A DNA stretch of 64,000 bases from Dyella thiooxydans. Lineage in GTDB: Bacteria > Pseudomonadota > Gammaproteobacteria > Xanthomonadales > Rhodanobacteraceae. Under the pieces are notes generated by a model. The model was not told the origin of the DNA and made no database searches. It saw only the letters and a list, made by a program, of their open reading frames with translations. Positions 32,754-42,147 of the stretch are shown in pieces. Within the stretch, counting starts at the first letter, position 1. The number at the start of each line of letters is the position of its first letter. Both the position numbers and the translations under genes were made by a program. The stretch lies in assembly GCF_001641285.1 (NCBI RefSeq), contig NZ_CP014841.1, positions 806,001-870,000 on the forward strand, read 5' to 3'.

Positions 32754-33770
32754 ATGTCCGTTTCCGAATTGCCCACCGCCTACGGCCCGGTGCCGCTGAC
32801 CGCCCGGCTGCGCGCCACGCCCGAGGATTTCCAGGTCGAGGAACTGCTCGGCTACGACGCCGACGGTGCCGGCGAGCACGCCCTGCTTTGGGTGGAGAAG
32901 CGCGGTGCCAACACCGACTGGGTGGCGCGGGAGCTGGCGAAGTTCGCCGGCGTACCGCCCGTGAACGTGGGCTATGCGGGGCTGAAGGATCGCCATGCGG
33001 TCACCCGGCAGACATTCTCGGTACAACTGCCCGGTCGCGCGGATCCGGACTGGTCGGCGTTCCCCCATCAGGAGGTGACTGTGCTCGGGGCCACCCGCCA
33101 CAGTCGCAAGCTCAAGCGCGGTGGCTTGCGCGGCAACCGCTTCGTGATTGTCCTGCGCGAGGTGCAGGGCGGACGCGAGGATGCCGAGCGCGTGCTGCAG
33201 CAGATTGCCGCCCGCGGTGTGCCGAACTACTTCGGCGAACAGCGATTCGGCCGCGAGGGCGGGAATCTGGCCCAGGCCCGCGCGATGTTCGCCGGGCGCC
33301 GGGTGGACCGCGACAAACGCAGCCTGCTGCTGTCCGCTGCGCGCTCGCAGATCTTCAACAGCGTGCTCGCCGAGCGGGTGGAGCAGGGGAGCTGGGACAC
33401 GGCGCTGGAGGGTGAAATCTGGGCCCTGGCCGGATCGCGCTCGTGGTTCGGCCCGGAGCCGTTCGATGCGGTGCTGGCCGGGCGGCTGGCGCAGGGCGAT
33501 ATCCATCCGACAGGTCCGTTGTGGGGTGAGGGCGATCCGGCCTCGCAGGGCGCGGTGGCTGCGCTGGAGCAGCGCATCGCGGCCGGCTGGCAGGATCTTG
33601 CCGATGGATTGACCGCTGCGCGGATGAGTCACGACCGGCGTGCGCTGCGCCTGCTGCCCGCCGGGCTGGCCTGGAACTGGCTATCTGCGGACGCGCTCGA
33701 GCTGCGCTTCGAACTGCCGGCGGGCGCCTATGCGACGACGGTGATCCGCGAGTTGGCCACGACCGGCTGA
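32754..33770 (+). CDS. truD: tRNA pseudouridine(13) synthase
   Basis: TruD converts U13 of tRNA-Glu to pseudouridine. The 338-residue protein has the catalytic aspartate motif VGYAGLKDRHAVTRQ, the preceding DFQVEEL and EHALLWVEK segments and the TRUD-domain stretch PNYFGEQRFGREG. A GGAG ribosome site precedes the ATG. It ends 9 bases before the convergent Smr gene. A tRNA-Glu gene, its substrate, is in this window on the minus strand. Confidence 0.96.
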   Translation: MSVSELPTAYGPVPLTARLRATPEDFQVEELLGYDADGAGEHALLWVEKRGANTDWVARELAKFAGVPPVNVGYAGLKDRHAVTRQTFSVQLPGRADPDWSAFPHQEVTVLGATRHSRKLKRGGLRGNRFVIVLREVQGGREDAERVLQQIAARGVPNYFGEQRFGREGGNLAQARAMFAGRRVDRDKRSLLLSAARSQIFNSVLAERVEQGSWDTALEGEIWALAGSRSWFGPEPFDAVLAGRLAQGDIHPTGPLWGEGDPASQGAVAALEQRIAAGWQDLADGLTAARMSHDRRALRLLPAGLAWNWLSADALELRFELPAGAYATTVIRELATTG

Positions 33771-33779
33771 GCGGCGAAT

Positions 33780-34331
33780 CTAGCGGCGTGCCGCCAGCAG
33801 CACCACCACGGCACCCGTGCCGCCTTGCGCAGGGCGCGCGGAGGCGAAGGCGATGACGTCCGCGCGGCGGCGCAGCAGTCGATCGGTCAGGGCCTTGAGC
33901 ACCGGGCCGGCCGATTTCGAACGCAATCCCTTGCCATGCACGATGCGCACGCAGCGCAGGCCCCGTTCCTTCGCCTCGGCCAGGAAATCGGTGATGCTGG
34001 CTTGCGCTGCGGCGGCGTTCATGTGGTGGAGATCCAGGTCGTCCTGCACGCTGAACTGGCCGCGCTTGAGCTGCTTGAGCAGTTTCGGCGGATAGCCATC
34101 CTGCAGGAAACCCAGTTCCTCGCCGACCTCCATCAGGGCGGGATCGAAGGCCATGTCGAGCAGTTCGCCCGGCACCGCCGCCTCGTCTGCCTCCAGCATC
34201 CGTGCCTGCGGCTCCGGGCGCGGGCCTGCCGGCAGCACCGGTTCGGCCTCCAGCCGGCGGACCTCGCCGATCGCCTCCCGGAACAGGCGGACGTCGTCCT
34301 CGGTGACCGTGGGGGGAGCGTGGCGCTTCAT
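33780..34331 (-). CDS. Smr-domain protein (SmrA-like putative DNA nuclease)
   Basis: The 183-residue protein has a charged N-terminal region and a C-terminal Smr domain (about 95-183). The domain shows LDLHHMNAAAAQ, where LDLHG is usual, and the VRIVHGKGLRS signature. Smr domains nick DNA or RNA; stand-alone SmrA/SmrB proteins act in DNA handling or rescue of collided ribosomes (SmrB). Which applies here is unclear. It interrupts the truD-surE order on the opposite strand. Confidence 0.88.
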   Translation of the reverse strand: MKRHAPPTVTEDDVRLFREAIGEVRRLEAEPVLPAGPRPEPQARMLEADEAAVPGELLDMAFDPALMEVGEELGFLQDGYPPKLLKQLKRGQFSVQDDLDLHHMNAAAAQASITDFLAEAKERGLRCVRIVHGKGLRSKSAGPVLKALTDRLLRRRADVIAFASARPAQGGTGAVVVLLAARR

Positions 34332-34486
34332 GCCGCCATGCTAACGAATGGGCCTCGATCCGGGACAGCCTGTTCGGCCGGTTTTCTCGTGAAACACATT
34401 GGCCGCTCGGTTAGACTCGAAGCCCTGTACCTGGGGGCGCAGGCCGGTTTGGCGGCGCCCCATTCACGGCCATTCGACGGAACAGC

Positions 34487-35266
34487 ATGCGAGTCCTGGT
34501 AAGCAACGATGATGGCGTGGATGCCCCGGGCATCCGCGTGCTCGCCGAGCGCCTCGGCGCAGTGGGAAAAGTAACCGTGGTGGCGCCCGACCGCGATCGC
34601 TCCGGTGCCAGCAACTCGCTTACCCTGGACGCGCCGATCCGCGTCGCCCGCATGGACAACGGCTACTACCGCGTCGCCGGGACGCCGACCGACTGCGTGC
34701 ACCTGGCACTGTCCGGCCTGCTCGACGAAGAGCCGCATATCGTCGTTTCGGGCATCAACAATTCGGCCAACCTCGGCGATGACGTGATCTATTCCGGCAC
34801 CGTGTCGGCCGCGATGGAGGGACGTTTCCTCGGCCTGCCGGCGATCGCTGTGTCGCTGGTCAGCAAGGATCACCGGGGCGAACATTACGAGTCGGCCGCG
34901 CGTGCCGTGCGCCTGCTGATGGAGCGCCTGCTGGTCGATCCGCTGCCGGCCGACACCATCCTCAACGTCAATGTGCCGGACCTGCCCTGGGAACAGATCC
35001 GTGGTTTCGAGGTGGCCCGGTTGGGCAAGCGTCATCGGGCGGCGGCGTGCATCGAGCAGAACGATCCGCGCGGGCGCCCGATCTGGTGGATCGGGCCGGC
35101 CGGTCCCGCCGAGGACGATGGCCCAGGTACCGATTTCGATGCCGTGCGCCGCGGCTATGTCTCGGTGACGCCGATCCACGTCGATCTCACCCGCTACCAG
35201 GCGCTGGACAAGGTGAGCGGCTGGATGCAGGCGATGAGCGATGCGATCGACGACGAGGCAGCCTGA
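34487..35266 (+). CDS. surE: 5'/3'-nucleotidase SurE
   Basis: SurE is a metal-dependent phosphatase on nucleoside monophosphates linked to stationary survival. The 259-residue protein has the metal site [11 protein letters not shown] at the N-terminus, the Ser-rich [10 protein letters not shown] loop, [14 protein letters not shown] and [11 protein letters not shown]. It leads the surE-pcm-yqaA-nlpD group; pcm follows after 3 bases. A possible TAGACT -10 box lies at 34412-34417. Confidence 0.97.
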   Translation: MRVLVSNDDGVDAPGIRVLAERLGAVGKVTVVAPDRDRSGASNSLTLDAPIRVARMDNGYYRVAGTPTDCVHLALSGLLDEEPHIVVSGINNSANLGDDVIYSGTVSAAMEGRFLGLPAIAVSLVSKDHRGEHYESAARAVRLLMERLLVDPLPADTILNVNVPDLPWEQIRGFEVARLGKRHRAAACIEQNDPRGRPIWWIGPAGPAEDDGPGTDFDAVRRGYVSVTPIHVDLTRYQALDKVSGWMQAMSDAIDDEAA

Positions 35267-35269
35267 GCG

Positions 35270-35950
35270 ATGAACATCCATCCGCTGCCGCCGTCGGCAT
35301 TGAAGGGCGAGGGTATGACCTCGCAACGCGCGCGGGACCGTCTGGCCGCCACGTTGAAGGAAAGCGGCATCCAGGATGCCCGCGTGATCGATGTGATCCG
35401 CAACCTGCCGCGGCATCACTTCATCGACCAGGCGCTGCATTCGCGTGCGTACGAGAACACCGCGTTGCCGATCGGCCACGGCCAGACCATCTCCCAGCCG
35501 TGGGTGGTGGCGCGGATGACCGAGGCGCTGCTCGAGTTCGGCATGCCGCAGAAGGTGCTGGAAATCGGCACCGGCTCCGGCTACCAGGCAGCCGTGCTGT
35601 CCGCGCTGGTACCGCAGGTCTACACCGTCGAGCGGATCGAGGAACTGTTGCGCCAGGCGCGTCGCCGGTTCCGTCAGCTGGGTATCACCAACCTGCGTTC
35701 GCGTTACGACGACGGCAAGCTGGGCTGGCCGGACGAGGGACCGTTCGATGCGGTGATCCTCACAGCCGCGGGCGATGCGATTCCCCACGCCATCCTCGAT
35801 CAGATGACGCCTGCCGGCGTGCTGGTAGCGCCGGTTGGTTCGCCGAGCAGCCAGACGCTGATACGCATGCGCGGTGACGGGCAGGGCGACTTCGTGCAGG
35901 AAGAGCTCGGCCCGGTGAGCTTCGTGCCGCTGCTGGGGGGCATCGGCTGA
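35270..35950 (+). CDS. pcm: Protein-L-isoaspartate O-methyltransferase
   Basis: Pcm methylates isoaspartyl residues in aged proteins so that they can revert to aspartate. The 226-residue protein shows [29 protein letters not shown] (family block, residues about 44-72), the SAM loop [13 protein letters not shown] and the [10 protein letters not shown] segment. A second in-frame ATG at residue 16 (after a glycine-rich stretch) could be the true start. Its stop shares one base with the next gene. Confidence 0.96.
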   Translation: MNIHPLPPSALKGEGMTSQRARDRLAATLKESGIQDARVIDVIRNLPRHHFIDQALHSRAYENTALPIGHGQTISQPWVVARMTEALLEFGMPQKVLEIGTGSGYQAAVLSALVPQVYTVERIEELLRQARRRFRQLGITNLRSRYDDGKLGWPDEGPFDAVILTAAGDAIPHAILDQMTPAGVLVAPVGSPSSQTLIRMRGDGQGDFVQEELGPVSFVPLLGGIG

Positions 35951-36555
35951 TGCGATTGTTCGGCGCGCTGTACGCGCGCGCGCTGGTCTGGGCGCGCCAT
36001 CCCCGGGCGGTGCCCTACCTGTGCGGACTGAGCTTCATCGAGGCTTTCATCTTTCCGGTGATGCCGGAGGTGATGCTGGCGCCGATGATGCTTGGGCGTC
36101 GGCACAAGGCGTTCTTCTACGCCAACATCAGCCTGCTTTTCTCGTTGCTCGGTTCGCTGGTCGGCTACGCGCTGGGCCACTGGGCGTACCAGGGCATCCA
36201 TCCGCTGCTGAGCCCGGGCATGCAGCAGACCATCGGCACCTGGGTCGGGCACCTGCAGGACGACATGAACCGGCACTGGCTGGCCATGCTGGGTGCGCTG
36301 ATGCTCGCCGCGCTGCAGCCGGTGATCCCGATGAAGTTCGTGACCTGGGCGGCCGGTATCGTGGGTGTGCCGGTGCTTCCTTTCCTGGCCTGCATGGCCG
36401 TGGGTCGGGGCAAGCGGGTCTGGCTGCTCGCCTTGTTGGTGCGGCTGGTCGGTGAGCGTGCCGAACAGGTGTTGCATCGGAACATCGAGCGGATCGGCTG
36501 GGCGACCGTGGTCATTCTCGTGGCGCTGGGTGCGTGGTGGGTCCTGTGGCGTTGA
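35950..36555 (+). CDS. yqaA: YqaA-family (DedA/SNARE-associated) membrane protein
   Basis: The 201-residue protein has four or five hydrophobic segments and the DedA-family pattern FIEAFIFPVMPEVMLAPMML, a proline-containing re-entrant loop like those of DedA lipid scramblases, then SLLGSLVGYALGHWAY. A second loop (MKFVTWAAGIVGV) matches the SNARE-associated domain. Such genes sit between pcm and nlpD in many beta- and gammaproteobacteria. DedA proteins move phospholipid or undecaprenyl phosphate across membranes; YqaA itself is not characterised. Confidence 0.85.
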   Translation: MRLFGALYARALVWARHPRAVPYLCGLSFIEAFIFPVMPEVMLAPMMLGRRHKAFFYANISLLFSLLGSLVGYALGHWAYQGIHPLLSPGMQQTIGTWVGHLQDDMNRHWLAMLGALMLAALQPVIPMKFVTWAAGIVGVPVLPFLACMAVGRGKRVWLLALLVRLVGERAEQVLHRNIERIGWATVVILVALGAWWVLWR

Positions 36556-36617
36556 GCGTCCGGAATGTCGCCGAACGCGCATGGGCAGACAGGGCCGGCA
36601 TCGGTATGCTTCGGGCC

Positions 36618-37535
36618 ATGAAAGGACACCTCCAGGCATTCGGATTGGTGGCTGCTGCCGGTCTGTTGGCTGCGTGCGGGACGCCCCGTTCGGTCGTGGT
36701 GCAGCCGGCCAGCCGGAGCGGCCCGTCGTATCGGGCTCCATCTCGCGTCATTACTCATCCCGTCGCGTCCGGCACCTACCGGGTGGAGAAGGGCGACACG
36801 CTGTATTCCATCGCCTTCCGCCACGGCAAGGACTTCCGCGACGTGGCGCAGTGGAACGGAATCTCGGCGCCCTACACGATCTGGCCCGGGCAGGTGCTGC
36901 TCATGCACCCCTCGGAGGCGAGCAGGAAGCCCCGACCGACGACTGAGCCGGTGCGGGCCGTTGCCCGCGCACCGGGGCGCACCGCGTCCGCATCCCGCGC
37001 CGAGGCGTCGGCGGTCGCTCGGGCGCCCGTGGCCCCTGCCGCTGCACATTCCGCTTCCGTGCCCGCAGCGGTTGATGCGGTTCCGGTGGCTGGCGAGGCC
37101 TCGGTCCAGAGCCCAACTCCGCCGCCTGCTCCGGCCTTGCCGCCCGGCGGCTCTCGCCGGGTCAGTGGCATCGCCTGGCGCTGGCCGGCGGACGGCACCG
37201 TGATCAAGGGATTCCAGAGCGGTGACGCGATCCCCGGGATCGAGATCGGCGGCCGCGCGGGAAGCCCGGTCCGGGCTGCCGCCGATGGTGTGGTGGTCTA
37301 TAGCGGCAACGGTTTGGTGGGCTATGGAGAGCTCATCATCGTCAAGCACAACGACGATTTCCTCTCCGCCTATGGGCACAACCGCAAGCGCCTCGTGAAG
37401 GAGGGGCAGCGGGTATCGGCCGGGCAGGTCATCGCGGAGATGGGGTCGACGGGGGCGTCGCAGGATGAGCTGCAGTTCCAGATCCGCCGCAATGGCAATC
37501 CGGTCAATCCCATGGACTTCCTGCCTGCCCGCTGA
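36618..37535 (+). CDS. nlpD: NlpD-like lipoprotein with LysM and degenerate LytM domain
   Basis: NlpD activates a periplasmic amidase at the division septum. The 305-residue protein has a lipobox LAAC ending at C20, a LysM peptidoglycan-binding domain at about 53-98 (TYRVEKGDTLYSIAFRHG), an Ala/Pro-rich linker, and a C-terminal M23/LytM fold from about 190. The metal motifs are lost: the HxxxD site reads GIEIGG and the HxH site reads LQFQI, as in non-hydrolytic NlpD/EnvC activators. The start is 36618; an in-frame ATG at 36606 is possible. rpoS does not follow it. Confidence 0.92.
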   Translation: MKGHLQAFGLVAAAGLLAACGTPRSVVVQPASRSGPSYRAPSRVITHPVASGTYRVEKGDTLYSIAFRHGKDFRDVAQWNGISAPYTIWPGQVLLMHPSEASRKPRPTTEPVRAVARAPGRTASASRAEASAVARAPVAPAAAHSASVPAAVDAVPVAGEASVQSPTPPPAPALPPGGSRRVSGIAWRWPADGTVIKGFQSGDAIPGIEIGGRAGSPVRAAADGVVVYSGNGLVGYGELIIVKHNDDFLSAYGHNRKRLVKEGQRVSAGQVIAEMGSTGASQDELQFQIRRNGNPVNPMDFLPAR

Positions 37536-37553
37536 GCGGACGCGGCTCCCGGG

Positions 37554-37931
37554 TCAGTGGCCCGGAAGAATGAAGCAGGCCACGACCCGGCGGCCTTCGG
37601 CGGCCAGCAGATCGTAAGTGCGGGCGGCCGCTGCGTTGTCCATCACTTCGATGCCGATGCCCTTGCCGAGAAAGGCGGCCAGGAAGGCCATCGGTGGGAA
37701 TACCTGGCGCTCGCCGCTGCCGAGTAGTACCAGCTCAGGCTGCAATCCGAGCACCGTCTCGGCATGGGTGGTGGCCAGCATCCGGGCGTCCGCCACGGGC
37801 CAGTCCTCCAGCAGTCGGTCCGGGGCAAGCACGAAGCTGGCGGCGATCTCCCGGTCGACTACGGTGATGCTCTTCGCGGCGGTACGCCGGACGAACAGGA
37901 AGGATCCGGGCAGGTCGAGCGAGAGATCCAT
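37554..37931 (-). CDS. Mth938-like domain protein (DUF498)
   Basis: The 125-residue protein fits the Mth938/Xcc1710-like family: the ILAPDRLLEDWPV-type segment (FVLAPDRLLEDWPVAD), then PELVLLGSGERQVFPP and MDNAAAARTYDLLAAEGRRVVACFI near the end. The family is related to the mitochondrial complex I assembly factor NDUFAF3. The bacterial role is unknown. Its start overlaps the yhbY stop, so the two are co-transcribed and divergent from rlmE-ftsH. Confidence 0.85.
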   Translation of the reverse strand: MDLSLDLPGSFLFVRRTAAKSITVVDREIAASFVLAPDRLLEDWPVADARMLATTHAETVLGLQPELVLLGSGERQVFPPMAFLAAFLGKGIGIEVMDNAAAARTYDLLAAEGRRVVACFILPGH

Positions 37932-38227
37932 CAGCGCGGCAGGGCAAGCTTCGGGTCGTCGGCATTGCGACGGAACAGCACCACGATATGGCCGATCTCC
38001 TGCACATTCTCCGCGCCGGTGCCCTCGATGAGGAAATCGATCTGCGACTGGCGCTCGTCCTTGTCGCCACCGGAGAGCTTCACCTTCACCAGCTCATGAT
38101 GGTCGAGCGCCTGGCCGAGCTCCTTGACCACTGCCTCGGTCGCTCCCTTCGCGCCCAGCAGGATCACCGGGTTCAGATCATGGGCGAGGCTGCGCAGGTA
38201 GCGCCGCTGGGAGGGGGACAGGGCCAT
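37931..38227 (-). CDS. yhbY: YhbY-type ribosome-associated RNA-binding protein
   Basis: YhbY is a small CRM-domain protein that binds pre-50S particles. The 98-residue protein shows [31 protein letters not shown] with the GxxG loop of the CRM domain and [14 protein letters not shown]. The internal ATG at 38227 was chosen because the domain begins there; the upstream frame has no family similarity. It lies divergently 82 bases from rlmE, as in E. coli. Confidence 0.93.
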   Translation of the reverse strand: MALSPSQRRYLRSLAHDLNPVILLGAKGATEAVVKELGQALDHHELVKVKLSGGDKDERQSQIDFLIEGTGAENVQEIGHIVVLFRRNADDPKLALPR

Positions 38228-38309
38228 GGGGAGCGACGCTCGATTCGCGGTTGCAGGACCGCAAAGGGTATCATGCCGACCGTTTTCCGCATCTGTGGTG
38301 TTGCCGGTC

Positions 38310-38956
38310 ATGTCTCGCAGCAAAAGCAGTTCCCGCTGGCTGCGGGAACATTTCGACGACGTTTACGTGAAGAAGGCGCAAGCCGAGGGCGTGCGCTCGC
38401 GTGCCGTCTACAAGCTGGAGGAGCTGATCGAGCGCGATCACCTGCTGAAGCCCGGGATCTCCGTGGTCGATCTCGGGGCGGCCCCGGGAGGCTGGTCGCA
38501 GCTGGTACGGCAGCGGCTGGGCGATACCGGTCGTGTCGTGGCGCTGGACATCCTGCCGATGCAGGGCATCGCGGGGGTCGAGTTCCTGCAGGGCGACTTC
38601 CGCGAGGCGGACGTTTTGTCGCAACTGGAGGCCATGCTGGACGGAAAGAAGCTCGATCTTGTCCTCTCGGACATGGCCCCCAATATGAGTGGGGTGGCCT
38701 TGGCCGACCAGATCCGGTCTATGGATCTGGCTGAACTGGCGCTGGATTTCAGTCGGCAGTGGCTCAAGCCCGGCGGGTCGTTCCTCATTAAGCTGTTCCA
38801 GGGAACGGGCTTCGACGATTACCTGCGTAGCTTGCGCGCGGACTTTTCGCGCGTGACTATGCGTAAACCTAAGGCCTCCCGCGCGCGTTCGCGGGAGGTG
38901 TACGCGCTGGCAACGGGGCTGAAGGCCTCGGGCGCGCAACCGGGCGGAAACCGCGC

Positions 38957-38960
<4 letters not shown>
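38310..38960 (+). CDS. rlmE: 23S rRNA 2'-O-methyltransferase RlmE (FtsJ/RrmJ)
   Basis: RlmE methylates the ribose of U2552 in 23S rRNA. The 216-residue protein has the SAM loop [13 protein letters not shown], and the K-D-K-E catalytic tetrad can be placed in [29 protein letters not shown] and [12 protein letters not shown]. Its stop overlaps the ftsH start by 4 bases. This operon is heat-inducible in E. coli; I did not find a clear sigma-32 promoter in the 82-base gap. Confidence 0.96.
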
Positions 38961-40891
<1,931 letters not shown>

Positions 40892-40916
40892 CCGACGACT
40901 CGAGATGGATACGGAG

Positions 40917-40946
40917 GCGCCGCGGTCATTCGCGGCGCTTCTCGTT
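40917..40946 (+). terminator. Probable terminator after ftsH
   Basis: An 8-bp stem GCGCCGCG / CGCGGCGC with a 6-base loop is followed by TTCTCGTTT. The T-tract is interrupted, so termination may be partial. Confidence 0.6.
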
Positions 40947-40960
40947 TGGACGGCCAAACG
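40943..40960. repeat. Hairpin/palindrome CGTTTGG-ACGG-CCAAACG
   Basis: Seven-base arms pair perfectly around ACGG, directly after the ftsH terminator. The inner 14 bases differ at one position from the palindrome upstream of mtnB. It could be a second terminator hairpin or an operator. Confidence 0.4.
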
Positions 40961-41027
40961 GGAAGCCCTGGTCAAGGAGTTTCTGGTAGGCCGCTGCGAT
41001 CGGCGGAAAAATTTTTGCAAAAAAGTG

Positions 41028-41056
41028 TTGACGCCTGCGCGCTGTATCTGAATAAT
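41028..41056 (+). promoter_or_regulatory. Strong tRNA promoter with UP-like element
   Basis: TTGACG (41028-41033) and AATAAT (41051-41056) are spaced by 17 bases, each 5 of 6 matches. An A/T-rich tract at 41006-41024 looks like an UP element, and the sequence after the -10 box runs into a C-rich stretch, as in stable-RNA promoters. It drives the tRNA-Arg at 41122. Confidence 0.8.
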
Positions 41057-41121
41057 TCCGCTTCTCGGTTCGGCGCCTCTCGCAATGCTTGAGACGCAGT
41101 GAATCAACAGTTTTGAAGTGT

Positions 41122-41198
41122 GCGCCCGTAGCTCAGCTGGATAGAGTACCTGGCTACGAACCAGGCGGTCGGGAGTTCGAATCTCTCCGGGCGCGCCA
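41122..41198 (+). tRNA. tRNA-Arg (anticodon ACG)
   Basis: The cloverleaf has acceptor GCGCCCG paired with CGGGCGC, the anticodon loop CTACGAA, the TTCGAAT loop and an encoded CCA. The A34 needs deamination to inosine by TadA to read all CGN codons except CGG and CGA well. Confidence 0.97.
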
Positions 41199-41263
41199 TC
41201 TTCAGGACGGGGGTCGCCGCTTGCGGTGGTTTCCAGTTCGCGGGGCAGAACATCGCACTGCGG

Positions 41264-41285
41264 ACCAGACAGTTTCAAGTCTGGT
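41264..41285 (+). terminator. Hairpin between tRNA-Arg and tRNA-Pro
   Basis: A 7-bp stem ACCAGAC / GTCTGGT with an 8-base loop lies just upstream of the second tRNA promoter. There is no T-run; it may mark the 3' end of the first tRNA transcript. Confidence 0.35.
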
Positions 41286-41300
41286 GTGCTCGAATACGGA

Positions 41301-41329
41301 TTGACTGGACAGTACGTCACCCGTAGCAT
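41301..41329 (+). promoter_or_regulatory. Promoter of the tRNA Pro-Arg-His-Lys cluster
   Basis: TTGACT (41301-41306) and TAGCAT (41324-41329) have the ideal 17-base spacing and lie 40 bases before tRNA-Pro. This shows that the cluster is probably transcribed separately from the preceding tRNA-Arg. Confidence 0.7.
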
Positions 41330-41368
41330 TCGAGAGCTTCGCGTAGCGATAGTGATCGGTGTCTCTGG

Positions 41369-41445
41369 CGGGGTATAGCTCAGTCTGGTAGAGCGTTGCG
41401 TTTGGGACGCAAAAGTCGGGGGTTCGAATCCCTCTGCCCCGACCA
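41369..41445 (+). tRNA. tRNA-Pro (anticodon TGG)
   Basis: Acceptor CGGGGTA pairs with TGCCCCG; the anticodon stem TTGCG/CGCAA encloses TTTGGGA, and CCA is encoded. It reads CCA and other CCN codons by wobble. Confidence 0.97.
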
Positions 41446-41470
41446 CGCTGGGCTCTGCCATGCGGTGACT

Positions 41471-41547
41471 GCGCCTGTAGCTCAACCGGATAGAGCATCG
41501 GCCTTCTAAGCCGACGGTTGCAGGTTCGAGTCCTGTCGGGCGCGCCA
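41471..41547 (+). tRNA. tRNA-Arg (anticodon TCT)
   Basis: Acceptor GCGCCTG pairs with CGGGCGC with one G-T pair; the loop CTTCTAA gives anticodon TCT for AGA/AGG codons. CCA is encoded. These codons are rare in a GC-rich genome. Confidence 0.97.
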
Positions 41548-41562
41548 ACAAACAGTTTTACG

Positions 41563-41639
41563 GTGGGCGTAGCTCAGCTGGTTAGAGTCCCGGATTGTGA
41601 TTCCGGATGTCGTGGGTTCGAATCCCATCGCTCACCCCA
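41563..41639 (+). tRNA. tRNA-His (anticodon GTG)
   Basis: The anticodon loop TTGTGAT gives GTG. The base before the acceptor (G at 41562) can pair with the discriminator C, forming the extra G-1:C73 pair that histidyl-tRNA synthetase needs. CCA is encoded. Confidence 0.97.
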
Positions 41640-41653
41640 AATTTGAAGTTTCA

Positions 41654-41729
<76 letters not shown>

Positions 41730-41735
41730 ATTCGC

Positions 41736-41766
41736 AAGACGCCGGTCGGAAACGACCGGCGTCTTT
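41736..41766 (+). terminator. Terminator of the tRNA Pro-Arg-His-Lys cluster
   Basis: A perfect 13-bp stem AAGACGCCGGTCG / CGACCGGCGTCTT with a GAAA tetraloop ends in TTT. Confidence 0.85.
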
Positions 41767-41816
41767 GCTTGTGGGCAGGGCGGTGCCATCCGGGTGCGGA
41801 ACGAGCCCTCGGGCGC

Positions 41817-41846
41817 TTGTACTGCGGGCTCGCAGGATCCTAGAAT
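41817..41846 (+). promoter_or_regulatory. Possible promoter of the tRNA-Leu/tig unit
   Basis: A weak -35 TTGTAC (41817-41822) and a good -10 TAGAAT (41841-41846, 5 of 6) are 18 bases apart. The leader to tRNA-Leu would be about 130 bases, which is long for a tRNA. The rest of 41767-41980 shows nothing else I can name. Confidence 0.35.
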
Positions 41847-41980
41847 AGCGGGCTTTCGCGTAAGGGAATCATCGACTTAGCAGCGCAAGGCAGGGTGTGC
41901 GAGACAGCTTGCGTTCCGCTTGATGCGGAGTTGCGAATTGTTTTGCAAATCCATGGTTTGCGACGCTTGGTAGGCGGCTT

Positions 41981-42066
41981 GCGAAAGTGGCGGAACTGGT
42001 AGACGCACCAGATTTAGGTTCTGGCGGGTAATCCCCGTGCGGGTTCGAGTCCCGCCTTTCGCACCA
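41981..42066 (+). tRNA. tRNA-Leu (anticodon TAG)
   Basis: Class II tRNA of 86 bases with acceptor GCGAAAG/CTTTCGC, the loop TTTAGGT (anticodon TAG), a variable arm and encoded CCA. It lies 81 bases before tig with no terminator between, so it may share tig's transcript. Confidence 0.97.
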
Positions 42067-42147
42067 TCCCTTGTTCATTTGTGGCGGCTGCCGGCCGCCT
42101 TGGAGCCTGTGACAGGCCCCATTACCCAGGAAAACCCAGGAGTCGTC

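Noticed and set aside
31056-33632. An 858-codon open frame on the minus strand
   Set aside because: It runs antisense through ispF, mgtE and truD, whose products are unmistakable. Its translation is His/Arg/Gln-rich low-complexity text with no domain, typical of the reverse frame of GC-rich genes.
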